Assembly (NCBI GenBank): GCA_964642725.1
Contig: CAZXQG010000008.1
Coordinates: 1-64,000, forward strand
From: JAGVPT01 sp964642725
GTDB taxonomy: Bacteria > Bacteroidota > Ignavibacteria > UBA10030 > UBA8401
Direction of reading: 5' to 3'
DNA: 64,000 bases
In this document: positions 59,774 to 64,000 of the stretch, piece by piece
Position numbering within the stretch: the stretch's first letter is position 1
How the letters are laid out: each line of letters begins with the position of its first letter
Made by a program: the position numbers and the translations under genes
Notes under the pieces: model-generated
Told to the model about the DNA's origin: nothing
The model's input: the letters and a program-made list of their open reading frames with translations, nothing else
Databases searched by the model: none

Positions 59774-59913
59774 CCTTTTCGATGAGCGACATGAAACAAG
59801 CGATTGGAGCACTCTTTCTAAGCTGTGGATGGAGCAGCGTTGAACTTTGTTTTTTATCAATAGATGTTTGACACTTTGCCCCAAAAAAGTGGTACGTTAA
59901 AAATTTTGCATTG

Positions 59914-60090
59914 TTAATTAAGAAGGAACCGACAGCTTCTCTGACATTCTTGATAATCCTCATACGACCGCTTATATTGGCTGGGTAAGGTAATCCGATC
60001 ATCATCAATTTCAAGGTATTCAAACACATTCCATTTATCACTAATCATCCGAAAGTCGCTGGAAACTGATGATGCATTTTTCTTTTCCAT
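59914..60090 (-). CDS. Small acidic/aromatic protein on the minus strand
   Basis: A 58-residue ORF, the only minus-strand gene I support. It reads MEKKNASSVSSDFRMISDKW and then an acidic stretch (EYLEIDDDRITL), followed by a Tyr/Glu/Gln-rich tail with two Cys near residues 49 and 53. A Shine-Dalgarno-like AAAGGA lies 8 bp before its ATG. The length, start signal and composition look like a real gene, but I know no family. It diverges from the downstream glycosyltransferase gene. The rest of 59774-60165 is A/T-rich with no clear gene. Confidence 0.5.
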   Translation of the reverse strand: MEKKNASSVSSDFRMISDKWNVFEYLEIDDDRITLPSQYKRSYEDYQECQRSCRFLLN

Positions 60091-60165
60091 GATAATTATC
60101 CTTTGGATTCAGATCTTGCCAGCTTATCGCCCAATCGAGAGGGTCGGATTACTTCCTTCAAAAAT

Positions 60166-61287
60166 ATGACTATCTCTCAACAACGGATTGCTTTGGTCTG
60201 TTTTTCCCGTTCATTAGGAGGCCTGGAATTATCTACGCTCCGCCTTGCAAACGCTATTAAAGCCAAAGGGGCGTACGCAATGGTTATCGTTCCGCAATCA
60301 TCTCCGCTTCAGCAGCGCGCCACCGAATCAGGCCTTGAAGTTGCCGCACTTACACCGCGATGGAAGTACGGCGACGTCCAGGCATCTTTCCATCTTGCTG
60401 GAATTCTTAAGGAGCACCACATCGAACGAGTCGTGTTGATGCAATCGCAGGATATTCATTTCGCATCCATTGCCTCATTCATTTGGCCTGGCGCAAAACT
60501 GGTATTTTATCAGCAAATGGACTCACGTCACAATAAGCGGGACCTGTGGCATACATGGTTTTTTTCAAAACTCTCGCTCTGGATAACCCTTACCCGCGGT
60601 ATGATGGAGAATGTGGTCTCCTTTACTCGGGTGTCGAGGGCGAAAGTAAGAGTTGTTCCACTAGGCACGGATTTTCACCGGTTTGAGCCGGCACTTTTCA
60701 ACCAGTCAGAAGCCCGGTCTTTTTTTGGATTGCCGCCCGAAAACAAAATCATCGGTGTGCTTGGACGCCTCGACCCTGGAAAGGGACAGGAAATCCTGCT
60801 CCGTGCCATCCCTGAAGTAATAAAGCATCATCCAGAAGTTTTGTTTGTTATCGCGGGGGACGAAACTGCCGGAGAGCCGGGCTACAAAGTGTACTTAGAA
60901 AATCTTTGCCGTACGATTGATGTCGATCAACATGTCAAATTTCTTCCCTTTACCGACAACGTCCCTCGTCTCATGGCCGCCCTGGATATTTTTGTTCTTC
61001 CGTCGTTTGGCGAGACCTTCGGGCTCGTCGTCATTGAAGCCATGGCGATGGAAAAGCCGGTCATAGCGACGAATGCCGGCGGTCTGCCGGAAATTATCAC
61101 GGACGGACAAACCGGGCTGCTTGTCGAGCCGCGAAACGTGGATGCTCTCGCTTGCGCAATTAAAAAAATACTGGAGAACAAATCGCTCATGATTTCCCTC
61201 GGCCGCTCTGCCCGCAAAGAGGCTCTCCGACGATTCAGTATGGACAATTGTGTCGATGCTCTGCTCGGCTTGCTTGCCGAAATTTGA
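60166..61287 (+). CDS. GT4-family glycosyltransferase
   Basis: A 373-residue retaining GT-B glycosyltransferase using a nucleotide sugar. The N-terminal acceptor domain begins with CFSRSLGGLELSTLRLANAI near residues 12-31. The donor half has GVLGRLDPGKGQEILLRAI near 201-219, ILLRAIPEVIKHHPEVLFVIAGDE-like strands, and PSFGETFGLVVIEAMAMEKPV near 280-300 with the E-x7-E motif. The acceptor is unknown; it is a single gene, not in a polysaccharide cluster. ATG 60166 is chosen over in-frame TTG 60103. Confidence 0.9.
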   Translation: MTISQQRIALVCFSRSLGGLELSTLRLANAIKAKGAYAMVIVPQSSPLQQRATESGLEVAALTPRWKYGDVQASFHLAGILKEHHIERVVLMQSQDIHFASIASFIWPGAKLVFYQQMDSRHNKRDLWHTWFFSKLSLWITLTRGMMENVVSFTRVSRAKVRVVPLGTDFHRFEPALFNQSEARSFFGLPPENKIIGVLGRLDPGKGQEILLRAIPEVIKHHPEVLFVIAGDETAGEPGYKVYLENLCRTIDVDQHVKFLPFTDNVPRLMAALDIFVLPSFGETFGLVVIEAMAMEKPVIATNAGGLPEIITDGQTGLLVEPRNVDALACAIKKILENKSLMISLGRSARKEALRRFSMDNCVDALLGLLAEI

Positions 61288-61537
61288 CTTATCCCTTTGC
61301 TTCGGTTTTTCATCTCTCCGCAACATCAATCCCATTTTCTAATGAATTTTGAACCTGCAGCCAAAAGAAGATGCGATTTTTTGCTCCATGTGGTGAGGGT
61401 CTTGGAATCGTTTGATACGCCGTAATTACAATCTGTAATTTTTTTTTGACATGAATCAGCATTCAATGTATATTGTTAACTGTTGGACCACAGGCTGAGG
61501 AAAAGAATTCTTTTCAGATGTAATTAACAGACGAGAA
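61288..61537. promoter_or_regulatory. Efflux operon control region
   Basis: TTGACA (61446-61451), 17 bp, TATATT (61469-61474) is a near-consensus promoter about 65 bp before the outer-membrane-factor gene. AATTACA-ATC-TGTAATT (61424-61440), a perfect 7-bp inverted repeat, sits directly upstream of the -35, a position suited to a regulator of the TetR, MerR or MarR type. No regulator gene is in the window. The leading part (61288-61423) shows nothing. Confidence 0.65.
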
Positions 61538-62863
61538 ATGCTTAAACGAAACTCTCTGGCCGGATGCGGGCGTGAAGCAGGGCTTCTTGTTATCGTAATA
61601 CTACTCGTGAATAGTGCCGCAGCAATTGCTCAAACCGACACCCTTTCCATTTACCGGGCTATTGAGATCGCGCATCAACACAACCTGCAACTGCGGATCG
61701 CTGAAAACGGCTTGCAGTCCGCAGTGTTGTCGCGCGACGAACTATTGACGACAAAACTTCCTCAGCTTCAATTTGAAGGCTCCGCAATTTATGCGCCGTC
61801 ATCCGACCATTTCGGATACGATCCTGCTATTTCAAACGGGGGTCAGTTTTCGGGTCAGATTGTTGCACGGCAATCGGTGTACGACGGCGGCATTCGCGGC
61901 ATTCGGGCGAATCAAATCGGTGTTGAAATCGACCTCAGGGCTAAAGAATACCGGCTGGCCGAACGGGATCTGCGTTATGCGGTGAAACAGGCATTCATAG
62001 AGGTTCTTCGGTCGGGAATGGAAATTCAGCTGGAAGCCGAAAGCATCGGCCAGCTTACCGATTATCTGGAAAAAGTAAAACAGCTCTCCGGGGGCGGAAA
62101 TGCCTCATACACCGATCTGCTGAAAACGAAGGTACAGCTTTCCAACGCGGAAATTTCATACGAAAAAACGCTTGCGGCGCATTCACTGTCCAAGTACACT
62201 CTTGCGCAGCTGCTCGGCGGCACAATTGATACAACCTTTATTGTCATTGGCACGTTGAACGACTCAGTCGGCATATCGGCCGATTCGCTGCTGCAAACAG
62301 CGCCCGACTCCGCTACGAACCTCGATTTATCACTCGCAGCGCTCTCTATCCAACATAGCCAACTGGAAATAGAACTGACACAGCAGGAACTTTCCCCCAC
62401 AGTTTCGTTGATTGGTGATGCAGGACTTCTGACGTCGATAGACAATCTGCGAGTACCGTATGCGGAACGTGCAGGCATTCTCGGATACTCAATCGGTATT
62501 CTGTTCGAGGTTCCGTTTTTCAATTGGGGTGCAACCGGCTTGCGCGTCCAGCAAAAGCAACGGGCTGTAAACGACCTTCGTCTTCAATCTGAATTGATAC
62601 GCCGTTCGGTAATTTCAGACACCAAACAGATTCACCTGCAGCTGATTAAATTACGCGAGCGTCTTCGGTCATTGGGCTACAACAAAAAATTTGCGGAGGA
62701 AAATTTTCTTCTTACAAAATCGAAGTATATGGGGGGCGGAACGCTTTCACTCGAAGTACTCTCGGCACAGCAATTGCTCACAGACGCTAAACTTTCCGAG
62801 TTGCAGGCGCACGCAGACATTCAACTTTTATCGGCACGATTAGAGCAACTTCTTACTCCATAA
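61538..62863 (+). CDS. TolC-like outer membrane efflux factor
   Basis: A 441-residue outer-membrane channel for an RND pump. A signal peptide (about residues 1-33, ending AAAIAQ) is followed by two OEP repeats: LSIYRAIEIAHQHNLQLRIAEN near 36-57 opens the first, and a second starts near 260 (SALNLDLSLAALS-type helix). Alternating beta-barrel strands (SGQIVARQSVYDGG near 104-117; VPFFNWG near 328-334) fit the TolC fold. It is the first gene of a three-gene efflux operon; the adaptor gene starts 3 bp later. Confidence 0.9.
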   Translation: MLKRNSLAGCGREAGLLVIVILLVNSAAAIAQTDTLSIYRAIEIAHQHNLQLRIAENGLQSAVLSRDELLTTKLPQLQFEGSAIYAPSSDHFGYDPAISNGGQFSGQIVARQSVYDGGIRGIRANQIGVEIDLRAKEYRLAERDLRYAVKQAFIEVLRSGMEIQLEAESIGQLTDYLEKVKQLSGGGNASYTDLLKTKVQLSNAEISYEKTLAAHSLSKYTLAQLLGGTIDTTFIVIGTLNDSVGISADSLLQTAPDSATNLDLSLAALSIQHSQLEIELTQQELSPTVSLIGDAGLLTSIDNLRVPYAERAGILGYSIGILFEVPFFNWGATGLRVQQKQRAVNDLRLQSELIRRSVISDTKQIHLQLIKLRERLRSLGYNKKFAEENFLLTKSKYMGGGTLSLEVLSAQQLLTDAKLSELQAHADIQLLSARLEQLLTP

Positions 62864-62866
62864 TGT

Positions 62867-63892
62867 ATGAATAGAAACAGAACAGCATTGAAATTGTTTT
62901 TCCTTTTGTGTTTTGTTGTCTCATTGTTCACAGCCATGATCGGTTGTCGTCAGAAGCATAACGACGACGATACAGACCGACAGCCGGTGAAAGCAGTTGT
63001 CGCGGTCAAAACCGAAGAAGTGATTGAACATGAAGCCGTGCTCACCGTATCGGCTTTTGGGAGAACCGATGCGCTCCGGAAAGAAAAAATATTTTCACCC
63101 ATTGCCGGAAAGATTATTGCAATGAAGGTGTACGAAGGGACAGTTGTAAAACAGGGCGACATCGTTGCAGTGATTCAATCAAAAGAATCGAACGCTGCCA
63201 TCATGGGCGCGGAAGGTATGGTGCAGTCTGCCGCAACACCGGAAGGAAAAGCGGAGGCTGGGCAAGTGCTGAAGCTTGCGAAATCAACACAGAACTGTGT
63301 AAACGTCCTCGCCAAGTTCGACGGCATCGTTTCGACGCGAAGCGCCAGCGAAGGAGAGCTTGTCGTCGAGAATGGTGAATTGCTGACAATCATTGACCTT
63401 TCAACAGTCGATTTTCTTGCCGACGTATCAATACACGATTTGCTGTCGGTCAAAATCGGCCAGCAGAGCCAGGTCCGATTTCAATCGATACCCGGAAAAG
63501 AAATTCCTGCCATTGTCGAGGCCATCAATCCGCAGACCGACGTCCAGAGCCAAACGATCAAGGTACGTCTTCGGTTCCTTCCGGCAGATCATACTCAACC
63601 GCTTTTGCGAACAGACATTATCGGAACAGCAACGATCGTAACTGGAAGCCGGCATCATGCATTGTTTGTCGCCAAGACCGCAGTACTCCGCGATGATGAG
63701 AACAATTCGTATTCCATTGTTACGTTGACCGCCGATTCGCTCGCGAAGACCATACCTGTTTCAATCGGCACCACGACCGATTCTTCTGCCGAAGTAATTG
63801 GGGAAAACGTCCATGCCGGAATGCCGGTGATTACAGAAGGCAACTATTCTCTTGCCGATTCAACACGCGTTACTGTAGCCCGACAGGACTGA
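62867..63892 (+). CDS. RND efflux periplasmic adaptor lipoprotein
   Basis: A 341-residue membrane-fusion protein linking the inner-membrane pump to the outer-membrane channel. A hydrophobic signal leads to a lipobox with Cys27 (TAMIGC). The lipoyl half-motif GKIIAMKVYEGTVVKQGDIVAVI near residues 81-103 and its partner FDGIVSTRSASEGELVVENGELL near 149-171 are clear; only a short coiled hairpin lies between them (about 105-145), so this is a short-hairpin adaptor. A beta-barrel and C-terminal membrane-proximal domain follow. It lies between outer-membrane factor and pump genes. Confidence 0.92.
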   Translation: MNRNRTALKLFFLLCFVVSLFTAMIGCRQKHNDDDTDRQPVKAVVAVKTEEVIEHEAVLTVSAFGRTDALRKEKIFSPIAGKIIAMKVYEGTVVKQGDIVAVIQSKESNAAIMGAEGMVQSAATPEGKAEAGQVLKLAKSTQNCVNVLAKFDGIVSTRSASEGELVVENGELLTIIDLSTVDFLADVSIHDLLSVKIGQQSQVRFQSIPGKEIPAIVEAINPQTDVQSQTIKVRLRFLPADHTQPLLRTDIIGTATIVTGSRHHALFVAKTAVLRDDENNSYSIVTLTADSLAKTIPVSIGTTTDSSAEVIGENVHAGMPVITEGNYSLADSTRVTVARQD

Positions 63893-63894
63893 CA

Positions 63895-64000
63895 ATGGGT
63901 CTGTTTGAATACGTCTGCCGTCATGCGAAAGCAGTTCTGTTCTCCGTTGTCGTGTTTGTCGTTTCCGGCATCGCGTTGATGTTTAACATGCCGATCTCTC
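63895..64000 (+). CDS. RND efflux pump, 5' end only (cut by window end)
   Basis: The first 35 codons are visible: MGLFEYVCRHAKAV leading into one hydrophobic helix (about residues 14-32, LFSVVVFVVSGIALMF) and then NMPIS, like the N-terminal transmembrane helix and NLPV/LP-type loop of AcrB/CusA-family pumps. It starts 2 bp after the adaptor stop. The substrate cannot be told from this fragment. Confidence 0.8.
   Translation, partial: MGLFEYVCRHAKAVLFSVVVFVVSGIALMFNMPIS

Noticed and set aside
59760..60041. 93-codon minus-strand frame overlapping the small minus gene
   Set aside because: It overlaps the 3' end of the lipoprotein gene, lacks a ribosome-binding site and looks less protein-like than the 58-codon frame at 59914-60090.
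1..64000. tRNA or rRNA genes
   Set aside because: I looked in all spacers for CCA-adjacent cloverleaf patterns and rRNA-like blocks and saw none; a covariance-model search would be needed to be certain.

Overview
The window comes from a bacterium of the FCB group, most likely an Ignavibacteria- or Chlorobi-like lineage. The evidence is a secreted M1 peptidase ending in a NYPNPFNPAT-type C-terminal sorting domain (as used by type IX secretion), meso-DAP-type peptidoglycan genes in one long dcw cluster, and outer-membrane efflux genes. The best promoters match TTGACA/TATAAT rather than the Bacteroidia -33/-7 type, and both Shine-Dalgarno-led and SD-less starts occur. Species cannot be assigned from the sequence. 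Almost every gene is on the + strand; the one exception I support is a small ORF at 59914-60090.

Layout. 1-890: palindromic repeats with ACACACC...GGTGTGT ends that tightly bracket a DUF559 endonuclease-like gene, the most plausible little-described mobile element here. 1132-11171: lon, dnaX (with an A10 slippage-type run that would yield a short gamma form), a secreted protein of unknown function, mfd and a HAD phosphatase. 11250-30082: a nearly complete division and cell-wall cluster, mraZ-rsmH-ftsL-ftsI-murE-murF-mraY-murD-ftsW-murG-(PH-like membrane protein)-murC-murB-ftsQ-ftsA-ftsZ, closed by a strong hairpin. 30160-43053: a DUF4159/DUF4175 pair, a desaturase, a VOC protein, a membrane TPR protein, a beta-carbonic-anhydrase-like protein, a lipocalin, a DinB-like protein, and a small membrane module (TM2, DUF2752, DUF4870-like, M48 peptidase). 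43128-50773: a two-gene NitT/TauT-like ABC transporter, ettA, a small membrane protein, methylglyoxal synthase and a short Rho. 50842-58612: the M1 peptidase, then a carbamoyl-phosphate/ornithine cluster (ornithine carbamoyltransferase, carbamate kinase, aspartate-carbamoyltransferase-like enzyme, ornithine aminotransferase, cyclic-2,3-DPG-synthetase-like P-loop protein). 58883-61287: a Gly/Arg-rich lipoprotein, the small minus-strand ORF and a GT4 glycosyltransferase. 61424-64000: an operator-like palindrome and near-consensus promoter driving an RND efflux operon (outer-membrane factor, adaptor, start of the pump) cut by the window end.

Between genes the DNA is unusually structured. Several spacers hold runs of short A/T-rich words (AGTAAAC, AATTAAG, AGAATACAGG, TTTTAAGTTATAAG, CAGATT-type). 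They often begin at or inside the stop codon of the upstream gene and are mirrored by an inverted copy just before the next gene. Three genes (lon, the PH-like protein, murC) take their last codons and stop from these words. MITE-like elements with TCTCAAAAA ends (two clear copies, one possible hairpin relative), and one element whose two arms are hairpins with compensatory base changes, add to this.
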